A stretch of DNA of 63,357 nucleotides from Campylobacter concisus UNSWCS (lineage in GTDB: Bacteria > Campylobacterota > Campylobacteria > Campylobacterales > Campylobacteraceae), in assembly GCF_000466685.1 (NCBI RefSeq), contig NZ_ANNG01000004.1:1-63357 (forward strand). The letters are read 5' to 3'. How positions within the stretch are numbered: position 1 is the stretch's first letter; the number at the start of each line of letters is the position of its first letter. Of the stretch, positions 26,325-36,471 are shown in pieces. The notes below the pieces were generated by a model, which made no database searches, was not told the origin of the DNA, and saw only the letters and a program-made list of their open reading frames with translations. The position numbers were made by a program, and so were the translations under genes.

Positions 26325-26924
26325 TTATAGTTTGCTTTCGTTGTGTGAAAGGTAGTCAGCAACACCTTCAGTGCTTGGTTTCATACCAGAATCACCTTTG
26401 TGCCAGCCAGCTGGGCAAACTTCGCCGTGCTCATTTGTAAATAGCATAGTATCTACCATTCTGATCATCTCGTCGATGTTTCTGCCAAGTGGTAGGTCAT
26501 TTATAACTGCGTGGCGAACTGTGCCATCTTTGTCAAGTAGGAATGAACCGCGAAGTGCTACGCCAGCGTCTTCTAGAAGTACGTCAAAGCCACGAGCGAT
26601 TGATTTTGTCATGTCAGCTACGATTGGGAAGCGAACTTTGCCGATACCGCCTTTATTTACTGGAGTCTCTTTCCATGCAAAGTGTGAGAACTGGTTGTCG
26701 CAAGAAACTGCGATAACTTCGATACCGCGTGACTTGAACTCGTCATATCTTTTATCAAACGCGATGATCTCACTTGGGCAAACAAATGTAAAGTCCATTG
26801 GATAGAAGAACACAACAGCGCCCTTTTCGCCGATATTTTTGTAAAGGTTGAAATCATTTACGATTTGATTGTTTCCTAAAACTGCTGCAGCTGTAAAGTC
26901 AGGTGCTTTTTTTGTTACTAACAT
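26325..26924 (-). CDS. ahpC: Alkyl hydroperoxide reductase, 2-Cys peroxiredoxin AhpC
   Basis: A 199-residue typical 2-Cys peroxiredoxin that reduces hydrogen peroxide and organic peroxides. The peroxidatic Cys49 is in DFTFVCPSEI and the resolving Cys170 in HGEVCPAGW. It is a main peroxide defence in microaerophilic campylobacters. No AhpF lies nearby; reduction via thioredoxin is usual in this group. The promoter box is at 26961-26966 (TATAAT on the reverse strand). No convincing PerR or Fur box was read by eye. Confidence 0.96.
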   Translation of the reverse strand: MLVTKKAPDFTAAAVLGNNQIVNDFNLYKNIGEKGAVVFFYPMDFTFVCPSEIIAFDKRYDEFKSRGIEVIAVSCDNQFSHFAWKETPVNKGGIGKVRFPIVADMTKSIARGFDVLLEDAGVALRGSFLLDKDGTVRHAVINDLPLGRNIDEMIRMVDTMLFTNEHGEVCPAGWHKGDSGMKPSTEGVADYLSHNESKL

Positions 26925-26960
26925 ATTTTCTCCTTAATAATAAATTTTATTGATTGCGAA

Positions 26961-26966
26961 ATTATA
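26961..26966 (-). promoter_or_regulatory. -10 box of ahpC
   Basis: Reverse-strand TATAATTTC lies about 37 nt upstream of the ATG at 26924. The RBS AAGGAGAA precedes the start. Confidence 0.55.
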
Positions 26967-27098
26967 TCCATAAAAATTTAAATTCTAATTAAATAGATCT
27001 GAAAATTTAAAACATTGTAATTTTAATATGCATTTGAAAATGAATGGAAATTTTTAAAAATTTATTAAATTTAAAGTTTTGGGTATAGAAGCGGTTAA

Positions 27099-28103
27099 TT
27101 ATAGATCGCTAAAATTTTTTCCGCCAAATTTTAGTATCGCCGAACCCCAAGTAAAGCCACCGCCAAATGCATCAAGAAGCAAAACTGAACCATTTTTGAT
27201 GCGTCCATCCTCGTAAGCATCATTCATTGCCATTGGGATAGAAGCAGAGCTTGTGTTACCATATTTTGCAACTGTCAAAACGCACTGCTCGTCGGTGAAA
27301 TTTAGCCTATTTTTTACAGCGTCTATTATCCTGATATTTGCTTGATGAGGTATGAAAAAGTCGATATCTTCGCTTTGCATTTTGTTTGCGTGTAAAATTT
27401 CTATAACGCTTTTGCTAAGTGTTTGAACTGCTATCTTAAAGACCTCATTTCCGCTCATGTGGATGAAATTTAGTCTATTTTTTAGCGTCTCTTCGCTAGC
27501 TGGAAATGCACTGCCACATCCTGGAGTTATCAAAAGCTCAGCCTGTCTGCCGTCGCTTGCAGTGTGAATGTCAATGATCTCGTTTTCTTCGCTCGCACTT
27601 ATCACAGCAGCACCAGCTCCGTCACCAAAAAGTATGCAAGTGCTTCTATCTGTGTAGTCGATCATCGAGCTTAGTTTTTCAGCTCCTATGATCAAAACAT
27701 TTTTCTTAGCACCACTTGTAACAAGGGAATTTGCAAGCTCTAAAAGATAGATAAAACCCGTGCAAGCCGCGCTTATATCAAAAGCTGTGATGCCAAAATT
27801 TAAACCTAAATTTGCAGCTATTTTGCAAGCAGTTGAAGGCATGCAAAGATGATCCGGAGATATCGTAGCGCATATCACTGCATCGATTTGTGATTTTTCA
27901 AGGCCTGAGCGTTTTATAGCTAGCTCGGCAGCTTTTGTGCCAAGGTCGCTTGTTATCTCAGTCGTTGCAATGTGTCTTTGCTCTATGCCAGTTCGCTTTA
28001 CTATCCACTCATCGCTCGTATCGACCATTTTTTCAAAATCAAAATTTGTTAAAATTTTTTCTGGGACATATGACGCAATGGAGATCAATGAAGCTTTTGG
28101 CAT
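27099..28103 (-). CDS. fabH: Beta-ketoacyl-ACP synthase III
   Basis: Starts type II fatty acid synthesis by condensing acetyl-CoA with malonyl-ACP. It has 334 residues. The catalytic triad is visible: Cys in [14 protein letters not shown] near 112, His in [10 protein letters not shown], Asn in [11 protein letters not shown]. The C-terminal ends [21 protein letters not shown]. It lies 3 nt after plsX in the plsX-fabH pair, a conserved bacterial arrangement. Confidence 0.96.
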   Translation of the reverse strand: MPKASLISIASYVPEKILTNFDFEKMVDTSDEWIVKRTGIEQRHIATTEITSDLGTKAAELAIKRSGLEKSQIDAVICATISPDHLCMPSTACKIAANLGLNFGITAFDISAACTGFIYLLELANSLVTSGAKKNVLIIGAEKLSSMIDYTDRSTCILFGDGAGAAVISASEENEIIDIHTASDGRQAELLITPGCGSAFPASEETLKNRLNFIHMSGNEVFKIAVQTLSKSVIEILHANKMQSEDIDFFIPHQANIRIIDAVKNRLNFTDEQCVLTVAKYGNTSSASIPMAMNDAYEDGRIKNGSVLLLDAFGGGFTWGSAILKFGGKNFSDL

Positions 28104-28106
28104 ATT

Positions 28107-29096
28107 TTACCTTGCAAAGTGTGAAAGTTCTTCTTCTATAACTTTATTTATATTTGAGTTAGCAAATTTAATTGCTTGAAAGATTGCATTTTTTATAGCT
28201 TTTGAGTTGCTTTTGCCGTGACTTATGATGACGCAGCCATTTACACCAAGAAGCGGAGCACCGCCATACTCATCGTAACTGACTTGTTTTTTTAGAGTTT
28301 TGAAAACTTTTCTCATAAGCACCGATCCAGCCATAGCAAGGGGTGATTTTTTTACTTGCTTTTTGATGATCTTGCCTATGGCATCAGCGACGCCTTCGCT
28401 CGTTTTTAGTAGGATATTTCCCATAAAACCGTCGCAGACCATGACATCAATGCTACCATCAAAAATTTGATTACCTTCTGCATTGCCAACAAAGCTATCA
28501 AGTCTAGAAACTAGTTTAAAAGCCTCTTTGCTGACTTCATTGCCTTTACTCTCTTCTTCACCATTTGACAAAAGACCTACTTTTGGCTCTTTTCTGCCTA
28601 AAATTTCTTTTGCATAGGCTTCACCCATTATGGCAAATTGAAACAAGTGTTCGCTTCTGCAATCAACATTTGCGCCAACATCCAAAACCAAAGTAGCTGT
28701 CTCTTTTGAATTTGGCATAAGTGTTGCGATCGCTGGACGAGAAACATTTTTTAGTCTACCAACTCTTAATGTAGCTAAGCTCATAGTCGCACCGCTGTGA
28801 CCAGCAGAAACGACAGCATCGACATTTTTATCTTTTAAAAGCTCAACAGCTTTGTAGATCGTGCTATCTTTTCTTTTTAGCGCGTCTGTCGCTCCGTCAG
28901 CCATAGAGATGACTTCAGTAGCTTCTATAAATTCTATATTTTTTAAATAGGGTTGTGGGATGAGTGGTTTTATGGCATTGCTATCGCCAACTAATACAGC
29001 TTTAAATTCTGTCTCTTTTAGTGCTTCAATAACGCCAGATATTATAGGATCTGCACCAAAATCACCACCCATAGCATCAATAGCAATGCGAATCAT
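28107..29096 (-). CDS. plsX: Phosphate acyltransferase PlsX
   Basis: Makes acyl-phosphate from acyl-ACP for PlsY. It has 329 residues. The N-terminal [21 protein letters not shown] is diagnostic; [19 protein letters not shown] and [19 protein letters not shown] follow. It sits between rpmF (stop 4 nt upstream) and fabH. Confidence 0.96.
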   Translation of the reverse strand: MIRIAIDAMGGDFGADPIISGVIEALKETEFKAVLVGDSNAIKPLIPQPYLKNIEFIEATEVISMADGATDALKRKDSTIYKAVELLKDKNVDAVVSAGHSGATMSLATLRVGRLKNVSRPAIATLMPNSKETATLVLDVGANVDCRSEHLFQFAIMGEAYAKEILGRKEPKVGLLSNGEEESKGNEVSKEAFKLVSRLDSFVGNAEGNQIFDGSIDVMVCDGFMGNILLKTSEGVADAIGKIIKKQVKKSPLAMAGSVLMRKVFKTLKKQVSYDEYGGAPLLGVNGCVIISHGKSNSKAIKNAIFQAIKFANSNINKVIEEELSHFAR

Positions 29097-29099
29097 ATT

Positions 29100-29246
29100 T
29101 TAGTATTCACCTGTTGTTTTGTTTATGCGGTGAGGCATTTTCCAAGAACCATCTTTGTCTTTTACAGGCACTGGAAGTGTAACTTTGTAATGTGTTCTAC
29201 GTTTTGCTGCACGAGAATGACTCACTCTTCGCTTTGGTACTGCCAT
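29100..29246 (-). CDS. rpmF: 50S ribosomal protein L32
   Basis: A 48-residue protein starting [20 protein letters not shown] and ending [13 protein letters not shown]. It has the basic N-terminus typical of L32. The zinc-binding Cys residues found in some L32 are absent, so this is the Cys-minus form. RBS AAAGGAGAA lies upstream of the ATG at 29246. It is in the conserved yceD-rpmF-plsX-fabH order. Confidence 0.95.
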   Translation of the reverse strand: MAVPKRRVSHSRAAKRRTHYKVTLPVPVKDKDGSWKMPHRINKTTGEY

Positions 29247-29257
29247 TTTATTCTCCT

Positions 29258-29617
29258 TTATAAATTTTTACATTTTTCACAATAAAAATAATCGCTCTTA
29301 AAAGCTTCTAGCTCACTTTCAAAAACTTCTTTTAAATCAATATTGCCATCAAAAAATTCAACCGTATCGCTAAGCTCATTTTCTCTGTCTTTATAGACAC
29401 CGTCACTTAAATTTAGCTCTACGTCTTGATCGATAGGTAGCATAAATTCATCACCGCATCGATCGCAAATATATTTTATCTCACCCTTTATAGTGCCTTG
29501 GCATTTTACCAAAAAAGGGTCTTTTCTTTTTAAAATTCCACTAAAAACTAGATCATTGTTTCTTACTAGCTCAAAGTTTATCTCTTTGTTTGCTATTTTA
29601 GAAAACGGAATAATCAA
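29258..29617 (-). CDS. YceD/DUF177 family protein
   Basis: A 119-residue protein. It contains the DUF177 core [22 protein letters not shown], in which the Cys pair (CDRC) is conserved. The mid-region acidic stretch and [13 protein letters not shown] follow. A second pair (CEKC) lies at the C-terminal end and with the first could bind zinc. YceD proteins are linked to 23S rRNA accumulation and are nearly always beside rpmF, as here. Confidence 0.85.
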   Translation of the reverse strand: MIIPFSKIANKEINFELVRNNDLVFSGILKRKDPFLVKCQGTIKGEIKYICDRCGDEFMLPIDQDVELNLSDGVYKDRENELSDTVEFFDGNIDLKEVFESELEAFKSDYFYCEKCKNL

Positions 29618-29631
29618 ATTTTAGTCCAAAG

Positions 29632-30045
29632 TTAGCAAATTTCTCTTGAAGCAAAGAAGAAATTTATCTCATTTACAGCGTTTTCTAGGCTGTCGCTTCC
29701 GTGGACTGCGTTTGCGTCAATGCTATCAGCAAAATCAGCTCTAATTGTGCCAGGAGCTGCTTCTTTTGGGTTAGTTGCACCCATTAGCTCGCGGTTTTTA
29801 GCAACTGCATTTTCGCCCTCTAAAACCATAACTACAACTGGTCCGCTTACCATAAAATCAACTAGATCGTTGAAGAAAGGTCTATCTTTATGAACTGCAT
29901 AAAATGCTTTTGCATCACATTTGCTAAGTTTGATTTTCTTTGCAGCTGCGATTCTTAAGCCATTGCTTTCAAATCTATCTATAATCTTTCCAACAACATT
30001 TTTCTTAACAGCGTCAGGCTTAATAATAGAAAGTGTTCTTTGCAT
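29632..30045 (-). CDS. ndk: Nucleoside diphosphate kinase
   Basis: Transfers the gamma phosphate between nucleoside di- and triphosphates. It has 137 residues. [21 protein letters not shown] is the usual start. The active-site His is in [10 protein letters not shown] near 118, and [17 protein letters not shown] is the Kpn-loop region. It is upstream of yceD by 14 nt. Confidence 0.96.
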   Translation of the reverse strand: MQRTLSIIKPDAVKKNVVGKIIDRFESNGLRIAAAKKIKLSKCDAKAFYAVHKDRPFFNDLVDFMVSGPVVVMVLEGENAVAKNRELMGATNPKEAAPGTIRADFADSIDANAVHGSDSLENAVNEINFFFASREIC

Positions 30046-30086
30046 AAATTTTCCTTAAAATTTAGGTTATTTAAATGAAGTTGGCA

Positions 30087-30092
30087 ATTATA
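30087..30092 (-). promoter_or_regulatory. Extended -10 promoter of ndk operon
   Basis: Reverse-strand TGA-TATAAT lies about 42 nt upstream of the ndk ATG, after the fdxA terminator. It probably drives ndk-yceD-rpmF-plsX-fabH. Confidence 0.55.
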
Positions 30093-30115
30093 TCAAATAA
30101 AGCTTAAAAATAAAA

Positions 30116-30135
30116 TAGGCTCAAATTTGAGCCTA
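30116..30135 (-). terminator. Terminator of the ferredoxin gene
   Basis: Perfect palindrome TAGGCTCAAATTTGAGCCTA starts 12 nt past the stop. On the reverse strand it is followed by TTTTATTTTTAAGC. Confidence 0.75.
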
Positions 30136-30147
30136 AAATTTGTAAAT

Positions 30148-30432
30148 TTATTGGATAACTGGAGTGCTGCCAGTGCGAGCGTCAGCGCCGATTTGATCAC
30201 GTGAAGGTTGTCCTGCTACTACGGCATCCCAAACGATGCAACCATCAGTTGGACAGGCAGATGCACAGGCTGGCTCGTCGTTATAGCCTACGCACTCAAC
30301 GCATTTGTTTGAATAAACATAGTATGTATCTGCTCCAGTTGGGTTGTCGCTATCATCAACAATAGCTGAAACTGGGCACTCATCGATGCATGAACCACAG
30401 CTTATGCATATATCGGTTATTTTTACAGACAT
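30148..30432 (-). CDS. fdxA: 2[4Fe-4S] ferredoxin (FdxA/Alv-type)
   Basis: A 94-residue electron carrier. The first cluster motif is CISCGSCIDECP (10-21). The second is CVECVGYNDEPACASACP, in which extra residues separate the second and third Cys, as in Allochromatium-type ferredoxins. In C. jejuni the matching gene (fdxA) lies by ndk and is linked to aerotolerance and iron. The position next to ndk supports the name. It is monocistronic, with a hairpin terminator before ndk. Confidence 0.85.
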   Translation of the reverse strand: MSVKITDICISCGSCIDECPVSAIVDDSDNPTGADTYYVYSNKCVECVGYNDEPACASACPTDGCIVWDAVVAGQPSRDQIGADARTGSTPVIQ

Positions 30433-30605
30433 TTTTTCTCCTTAAATAAAATTTTGGCGTAGAATATCAAAAAAAACTGAAAATGATATAAATATACTCT
30501 TAAATTTTCATAACACGCTTAATTTCTCTAAACTACTTTATAAAGTTTTTATCACTTTTAGACTAAATTTACAGATTAAAATTTTAAAAAGGTCGTATAA
30601 ATTTA

Positions 30606-33434
30606 ATGAATGATACTATAAAAATAACTGGCGCTCGCGAGCACAATCTTAAAAATTTAAACCTTGAAATTCCCAAAAATAAATTAGTAGTTTTTACCGG
30701 TCTTAGCGGCAGTGGCAAGAGCACACTAGCCTTTGACACGCTCTATGCTGAGGGGCAGCGCAGGTATATGGAGAGCCTTAGCAGCTATGCTAGGCAGTTT
30801 TTAGACCGCGTGGGTAAGCCTGATGTCGATAAGATTGAGGGTTTAACGCCTGCTATCGCGATAGATCAAAAGACAACTTCAAAAAACCCTCGCTCAACGG
30901 TTGGTACGATCACTGAAATTTATGATTATCTAAGGCTTTTATACGCAAGAGTCGGCGTGCAGCACTGCCATAAATGCGGCAAACCTATCTCAAAAATGAG
31001 TGCAAGCGACATCATAAATGAAATTTCAAAGCTCCCGCTTGGCGCAAAAGTGATCATCTATGCGCCGCTAGTTCGTGAGAAAAAGGGCACATGGGCAGAC
31101 TTGATCGAAAATTTACGCCAAAAAGGCTTTGTAAGGGCGCAGATAGACGGCGTGGTGGTGAGGCTTGATGAGGAGATCGAGCTTGCAAAAACGAAAAAAC
31201 ATACGATAAAGGTCATCGTTGATAGGATCGCCATCGACGAGCAAAATCACGAGCGCCTTGCAAGCGACGTTGAAAAGGCGCTAAATGAGAGCTTTGGCGA
31301 GGTCGAAATAGAGATCGCAAATGCTGACGAGCTTGGCTTAAAAGAGAGTTTTATACATTACAGCGAGCACATGGCTTGTTTTGACTGCAAAATTTCATTT
31401 ACGCCGCTTGAGCCGCTAAGCTTTAGCTTTAACTCACCAAAGGGCGCTTGCGAGCACTGCGACGGACTTGGCATAAGATATAGCCTAGATATGAGCAAGA
31501 TCATCGACGAGGAAAAATCGATAGAAAACGGCGCTATCAAGCTACTTTACGGCTATAACATGAGCTATTACTATAAATTTTTACTTGCTTTTTGCGAGCA
31601 AAATGGCATCGATATCAAAAAGCCATATTACGAGCTTAGCGAAGATGAAAAGAGGCTCGTTTTATACGGCAATGTCAAGGAGGTTTCGTTCTTTTGGAAG
31701 CGAAATAAACTGCTTAGAAAATTTGATGGTGTGGTCAAAATTTCACACGGGCTTTTGAAGGATTATAAAGATTTTGACGAGTATATGAGTGAGAAAATTT
31801 GTGACGCTTGTAATGGCCACAGACTAAAGCCTCAAAGCTTAGCGGTCAAGGTCGCTGGCCTTGGGCTTGGTGAAATTTTAGATATGAGTATAGAAAACTG
31901 CACCGCTTTTTTCTCAAATGAGAAAAATTTTGCTTACCTAAGCGACTACGACAAGGCGATCGCAAAGCCTATCTTAAAAGAGATCAACGAAAGGCTTTTC
32001 TTTTTGTATGACGTGGGGCTTGGCTATTTATCACTTGGGCGTGATGCTAGGACGATCAGCGGTGGCGAGGCACAGCGCATCAGGATCGCAAGCCAGATAG
32101 GAAGTGGGCTCAGTGGCGTCATGTATGTGCTTGATGAGCCAAGTATCGGCCTTCACGAGCGAGATACGTTAAAACTCATAAAGACACTTAGAAATTTACA
32201 AGCTAAAGGCAACTCTGTAATCGTCGTCGAGCATGATAAAAAGACGATAGAAGAGGCTGATTTTATCGTAGATATCGGCCCTGGAGCTGGTAAATTTGGT
32301 GGTAGCGTGGTCTTTGCAGGCACGGCAAAAGAGCTTTTAAGCTCGGACACTCAGACTGCACAATACATAAATGGTAAGAAAAGGATCGACTATCAAAAAA
32401 ATAGGAAAGCCGAGAAGTGGCTCGAAATTTCAAATGTAAATATCAACAACATCTCAAATTTAACCGCTAAATTTCCACTTAGAAATTTAGTTGGTATCAC
32501 TGGTGTCTCAGGATCTGGCAAGAGCTCGCTAGTGCTTCAGACCTTGCTCCCAGAGGCGCAGGAGCAGCTAAATAGAGCCAAAAAAGTAAAAAAAATAGCT
32601 GGGGTAAATTTAAGCGGACTTGAGAATTTAGACAAGGTCATATACCTCGATCAAAGCCCGATAGGCCGCACCCCACGCTCAAATCCAGCGACTTATACTG
32701 GCGTGATGGATGAGATAAGAAATTTGTTCGCGCAGACTAAAGAGGCCAAGCTTAGAGGCTATAAAATAGGGCGCTTTAGCTTCAACGTCAAGGGCGGGCG
32801 CTGCGAGAAGTGCCAAGGCGAGGGCGAGATCACGATCGAGATGCACTTTTTGCCTGATATCAACGTGGTTTGTGACGTTTGTAATGGTGCTAGATATAAC
32901 GCTCAGACCTTGGAAATTTTATACAAAGGCAAAAATATCGCCGAGGTGCTAAATATGAGCATAGATGAGGCGGTTGAGTTCTTTAAGGCTGTGCCAAAGA
33001 TTGCTTCAAAGCTCACCACGCTGCAAGACGTGGGGCTTGGCTACATCACGCTTGGACAAAACGCAGTCACACTTAGTGGTGGCGAGGCGCAGCGCGTAAA
33101 GCTAGCAAAAGAGCTTAGCAGAAGCGACACTGGAAATACCCTTTATATCCTTGATGAGCCAACGACAGGGCTTCATTTTGCTGACGTAGATAGGCTTGTG
33201 AAGGTGCTAAATCACCTGGTCGATCTTGGAAATTCTGTTTTTGTGATCGAGCATAATATGGATGTCATCAAAAACTGCGACTATATCGTCGATATGGGGC
33301 CAGAGGGCGGCGCAAAAGGCGGTAAAGTAATAGCGTGCGGCAGCGTCAAAGAGGTGGCTAAAAACTACAAAAAAACTGGCAGCTACACAGGGGAATTTCT
33401 AGCGCAAGAGCTTGCTTTGTTAAAAGCGAAATAA
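30606..33434 (+). CDS. uvrA: Excinuclease ABC subunit A
   Basis: Damage-recognition ATPase of nucleotide excision repair. The 942-residue length is normal. The first Walker A is GLSGSGKS near 32-39 and the second [15 protein letters not shown] near 635. ABC signatures are [12 protein letters not shown] and [12 protein letters not shown]; Walker B is [14 protein letters not shown] and [14 protein letters not shown]. Zinc modules are CHKCGKPI, the pair CFDC/CEHC, and CEKC/CDVC of the essential C-terminal finger. The gene stands alone on the + strand between reverse-strand genes. Confidence 0.97.
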   Translation: MNDTIKITGAREHNLKNLNLEIPKNKLVVFTGLSGSGKSTLAFDTLYAEGQRRYMESLSSYARQFLDRVGKPDVDKIEGLTPAIAIDQKTTSKNPRSTVGTITEIYDYLRLLYARVGVQHCHKCGKPISKMSASDIINEISKLPLGAKVIIYAPLVREKKGTWADLIENLRQKGFVRAQIDGVVVRLDEEIELAKTKKHTIKVIVDRIAIDEQNHERLASDVEKALNESFGEVEIEIANADELGLKESFIHYSEHMACFDCKISFTPLEPLSFSFNSPKGACEHCDGLGIRYSLDMSKIIDEEKSIENGAIKLLYGYNMSYYYKFLLAFCEQNGIDIKKPYYELSEDEKRLVLYGNVKEVSFFWKRNKLLRKFDGVVKISHGLLKDYKDFDEYMSEKICDACNGHRLKPQSLAVKVAGLGLGEILDMSIENCTAFFSNEKNFAYLSDYDKAIAKPILKEINERLFFLYDVGLGYLSLGRDARTISGGEAQRIRIASQIGSGLSGVMYVLDEPSIGLHERDTLKLIKTLRNLQAKGNSVIVVEHDKKTIEEADFIVDIGPGAGKFGGSVVFAGTAKELLSSDTQTAQYINGKKRIDYQKNRKAEKWLEISNVNINNISNLTAKFPLRNLVGITGVSGSGKSSLVLQTLLPEAQEQLNRAKKVKKIAGVNLSGLENLDKVIYLDQSPIGRTPRSNPATYTGVMDEIRNLFAQTKEAKLRGYKIGRFSFNVKGGRCEKCQGEGEITIEMHFLPDINVVCDVCNGARYNAQTLEILYKGKNIAEVLNMSIDEAVEFFKAVPKIASKLTTLQDVGLGYITLGQNAVTLSGGEAQRVKLAKELSRSDTGNTLYILDEPTTGLHFADVDRLVKVLNHLVDLGNSVFVIEHNMDVIKNCDYIVDMGPEGGAKGGKVIACGSVKEVAKNYKKTGSYTGEFLAQELALLKAK

Positions 33435-33534
33435 AATAAATTTATATGGTTTGGTATTTGTCTAAAATGCCAAGCTATATATAATAAGTAAGATAAATTA
33501 AAATTGCTAAATTCTAAGTGTATTTAAAAGAAAA

Positions 33535-33550
33535 AGGGGCGAACGCCCCT
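33535..33550 (-). terminator. Terminator of rplU-rpmA
   Basis: Arms AGGGGCG/CGCCCCT with a 2-nt loop start 4 nt past the rpmA stop. TTTTTCTTTT follows on the reverse strand. It is a strong intrinsic terminator. Confidence 0.8.
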
Positions 33551-33554
33551 GGGA

Positions 33555-33812
33555 TTATGCAGCTGGATAAACAGATACTTTTTTTCTGTTTTTATCAAGT
33601 CTTTCAAATTTTACAAAGCCATCGACTAATGCAAAAATAGTGTGATCTTTGCCAAGACCTACGTTATTTCCAGCGTGAGTTGCTGTTCCTCTTTGGCGGA
33701 TGATTATATTTCCAGCACGAACGAACTCGCCACCAAATTTCTTAACACCTAATCGGCGTCCGATACTATCACGGTTATTTTGGGTTGAACCTTGACCTTT
33801 TTTGTGTGCCAT
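33555..33812 (-). CDS. rpmA: 50S ribosomal protein L27
   Basis: An 85-residue protein: [20 protein letters not shown], then [23 protein letters not shown]. The start is MAHKKG directly, without the cleaved N-terminal extension seen in Firmicutes. It lies 11 nt after rplU. Confidence 0.97.
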   Translation of the reverse strand: MAHKKGQGSTQNNRDSIGRRLGVKKFGGEFVRAGNIIIRQRGTATHAGNNVGLGKDHTIFALVDGFVKFERLDKNRKKVSVYPAA

Positions 33813-33823
33813 ATCTTATCTCC

Positions 33824-34138
33824 TTAAGCTGCGATACTTACGACTTTTACACGTGTAAATTGTCTTCTAAAGCCGCGTTTTAGTTTTGAGTCTTTACGTC
33901 TGCGTTTTTTGTAGATAACTACTTTTTTGTCTTTGCCTTCATTAACGACCTCAAGAACAACTTTTGCACCCTTAACAAATGGCGCACCTACCTTTACTTC
34001 GCCGTCGTTTACAGCTAAAACTTCTGTAATCTCAACGGTTGATTTAGCTTCAGCACTAAAGTGATCTAGCTTAAGGAACTCGCCCTCGCTAACACGATAT
34101 TGCTTACCGCCATGCTTAAATATAGCGTATTTTGACAT
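33824..34138 (-). CDS. rplU: 50S ribosomal protein L21
   Basis: A 104-residue protein: [20 protein letters not shown], with the basic tail [23 protein letters not shown]. It is first gene of the rplU-rpmA pair. Confidence 0.97.
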   Translation of the reverse strand: MSKYAIFKHGGKQYRVSEGEFLKLDHFSAEAKSTVEITEVLAVNDGEVKVGAPFVKGAKVVLEVVNEGKDKKVVIYKKRRRKDSKLKRGFRRQFTRVKVVSIAA

Positions 34139-34245
34139 ACTCTACCTTTCTAAAATTTGGTAAGACCAAAAAGCACTTTTTTGCAAAAGATTTATGGAGC
34201 TTTGTTGGTTGTAAGGTGTGAATATTAGCTAAAAGTTTATAAATT

Positions 34246-35208
34246 CTACTTTAATGCCCCTGATCTTATGATCTCATCCGCTAAATTTCTTATCATAGAT
34301 GTATGATCTAGAAAGAAGGTTTTGTCATTTGGTAAATGTGGCTGATACAACAGTGTTTTGGCTACTGGTGCGCTTAAGATCACATTTATCAGTTCAAGCT
34401 CAGGCGGAAAAGTAAAATAGAGTTTTGGCTTAGGAATTTCATTTTGAAAGAGCCTTTGTGCGTAAAATTTACTGAAATTTTCATTTTTTGGTAGCTTTAT
34501 CTCTTTAAAGAGTTCAAGCGGTAAAAAGTAGCGCGCTAGTGCGTGAAGTCCGTGCGCGAAGATGTAGAGGCGTTTTTCAAATTTAGGTGCATCTGTCCTG
34601 CCAAAAGTGGAGCAAAATTTCTGCAAATGCTCGCTCATGGCAGCCGTGTCCTTTTCATGCAAGGCAAGTACAAATTTAACTGCTTCTCTTTCATTTGCTG
34701 GCTTTTTGGACTCTGCAAAAGTGTGAGCCTTTTCTAGGGCTGGGGCAAGCAAATTTTCATCTTGCCAAAGTATCGCCGTGAGCAGATCATGCATAACACA
34801 TAGAAATTTATAGCCGTTTTTGCTAGGTGGCAAGCCTTTTGGAAAGATCCTTGCCATACTATCTGTGTCGCCACAAGCGATAGCAAAAAACGCAGGGATC
34901 AGCTTCTCACACTGGTCATATCCGCCGCTACATCCTGGGAGTAAATTTAGCTTAGCGTATTGAAAGATAAGATCATTTAGTGCCTCAGCGTCGCCATCAG
35001 CTAGGCACTTCTCAAGGCAAAAGTCGTAGCGTCTGGCTCTTGAAAAAGAGAGTAATCGTATGAGCTCACATAAAAAGTCGTAATCGTTTAAATTTTTCTC
35101 TTTTATCTCGGCGTAAATGCTTGCATACTCGTCTAAAAGTAGCTCTTCATCGCTTTTTGGTGGTTTTTTGGTTTTGAAAATGTTAAATAAGCTTTCTAAA
35201 AATGACAT
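34246..35208 (-). CDS. Helical protein of unknown function, possibly Imm49-like
   Basis: A 320-residue, apparently cytoplasmic and mostly helical protein with no signal or membrane segment. The region IFAHGLHALARYFLPLELFKEIKLPKNENFSKF (about 215-247) is reminiscent of the Imm49 immunity family: an Ala/Leu-rich helix followed by a short acidic/LP segment. That match is from memory and weak. No toxin, VgrG, Hcp or CDI gene is adjacent; neighbours are rplU and flhB. It could instead be a Campylobacter-specific regulator or chaperone. Charge and codon use look like the neighbours. Confidence 0.35.
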   Translation of the reverse strand: MSFLESLFNIFKTKKPPKSDEELLLDEYASIYAEIKEKNLNDYDFLCELIRLLSFSRARRYDFCLEKCLADGDAEALNDLIFQYAKLNLLPGCSGGYDQCEKLIPAFFAIACGDTDSMARIFPKGLPPSKNGYKFLCVMHDLLTAILWQDENLLAPALEKAHTFAESKKPANEREAVKFVLALHEKDTAAMSEHLQKFCSTFGRTDAPKFEKRLYIFAHGLHALARYFLPLELFKEIKLPKNENFSKFYAQRLFQNEIPKPKLYFTFPPELELINVILSAPVAKTLLYQPHLPNDKTFFLDHTSMIRNLADEIIRSGALK

Positions 35209-35317
35209 TTTGCGTGCTCCTTAATTTTGCTAATTTTAGCCAAAAACGCCTAAAATGGCTTAGTTTTTTTGGCTCACAAAAAGTTAATTTTAGCGGATAT
35301 TTTAACCGCATTTTGGC

Positions 35318-35323
35318 TATAAT
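35318..35323 (+). promoter_or_regulatory. -10 box of flhB
   Basis: TATAATCGCCC starts 36 nt upstream of the flhB ATG. It is a sigma70-type box, consistent with flhB being an early flagellar gene. Confidence 0.6.
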
Positions 35324-35353
35324 CGCCCAAATTTAAGCAACCCTAGGACAAAA

Positions 35354-36427
35354 ATGGCAGGCGAAGATCAGGAAAAAACCGAAGAAGCGACCCCCAAAAA
35401 GATAGAAGACGCCAAAAAGGACGGCAACGTCCCCAAAAGTCAGGACCTATCAGGCTTTGTGACCCTAGTTATTGCTATTGGTGTGTTGCTTGCGATGCTA
35501 AATTTCATGAAAGATCAGATCATCTCGCTTTATATCTACTACTCTAAATTTATCGGTCAGCCACTGACATTGCCAACGGTAAAAATGATCGTCGTAAATA
35601 CCTTTGGCAGGGCACTTCTGATGATATTGCCAGTTTGTATCTGCGTCGCGGTCGCTGGCATAATCGCAAATGTAATGCAGTTTGGTTTTATATTTACCAC
35701 AAAGCCCATAACACCAAATTTTGGCAAGATAAATCCACTAAAAGGGCTAAAAAATTTATTTTCTATGAAAAAGGCGATCGAGAGCGTCAAGATCGTCGTT
35801 AAAGTAAGCATCGTCTTTGGAGTTGGATTTTACTTTTTCTTGCAGTTTATCAAAGAGCTTCCACACACGCTATTTTTGTCGATGTTTGACCAGCTTGCGT
35901 GGCTAAAAGAGAAGCTCATCATCTTAGTTAGCGTCATGCTTTTTATACTTTTTGTGATCGGCCTTGCTGACCTGCTTATCGTGCGTTTTCAGTATTTTAA
36001 AGACCTTCGCATGAGCAAGCAAGAGATCAAGGATGAGTATAAGCAGATGGAGGGCGACCCACAGGTAAAAGGCAGGATCCGCCAAGCACAAATGCGTGCA
36101 GCTAAGCGGCGAATGATGCAAAATATCCCACAAGCTGACGTCGTCATCACAAACCCAACTCACTATGCCGTGGCGATCAGATACGACAAAAGCCGCGACG
36201 AAGCACCGATAATACTTGCTAAAGGGGTTGATTTCTTGGCGCTTCAGATAAAAAAGGTAGCGGTTGAAAACGGAGTGCAAATTTATGAAAATCCACCTCT
36301 TGCAAGGGAGCTTTATAGAGTTTGTGAGGTCGATGATACGATACCAGCACATCTTTTTAGAGCTGTGGCTGAAGTGCTAAGCTTTGTTTATATGAGCAAT
36401 AAGCAGAAATTTAAAGATAAACTTTGA
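35354..36427 (+). CDS. flhB: Flagellar biosynthesis protein FlhB
   Basis: Inner-membrane component of the flagellar type III export gate that switches substrate class from rod/hook to filament. It has 357 residues. The N-terminus is EDQEKTEEATPKKIEDAKKD, followed by four transmembrane segments (about 30-210). The cytoplasmic domain contains the autocleavage motif NPTH (in DVVITNPTHYAVAIRY). The tail follows. In epsilonproteobacteria FlhB also feeds sigma54 control through FlgSR. A hairpin terminator follows at 36433. Confidence 0.97.
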   Translation: MAGEDQEKTEEATPKKIEDAKKDGNVPKSQDLSGFVTLVIAIGVLLAMLNFMKDQIISLYIYYSKFIGQPLTLPTVKMIVVNTFGRALLMILPVCICVAVAGIIANVMQFGFIFTTKPITPNFGKINPLKGLKNLFSMKKAIESVKIVVKVSIVFGVGFYFFLQFIKELPHTLFLSMFDQLAWLKEKLIILVSVMLFILFVIGLADLLIVRFQYFKDLRMSKQEIKDEYKQMEGDPQVKGRIRQAQMRAAKRRMMQNIPQADVVITNPTHYAVAIRYDKSRDEAPIILAKGVDFLALQIKKVAVENGVQIYENPPLARELYRVCEVDDTIPAHLFRAVAEVLSFVYMSNKQKFKDKL

Positions 36428-36432
36428 TGAAG

Positions 36433-36466
36433 AAATTTCTTGCCACCAAAGGGCAGCAAGAAATTT
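36433..36466. terminator. Bidirectional terminator between flhB and the Dcu gene
   Basis: Perfect 11-base arms AAATTTCTTGC/GCAAGAAATTT around a 12-nt loop, in the 44-nt gap between convergent stops. Confidence 0.75.
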
Positions 36467-36471
36467 ATCTA

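Noticed and set aside
30433-30605. Fur-like site in front of fdxA (GAAAATGATATAAATA)
   Set aside because: Only the first half matches a Fur box; the second half is plain A/T as in many gaps here.
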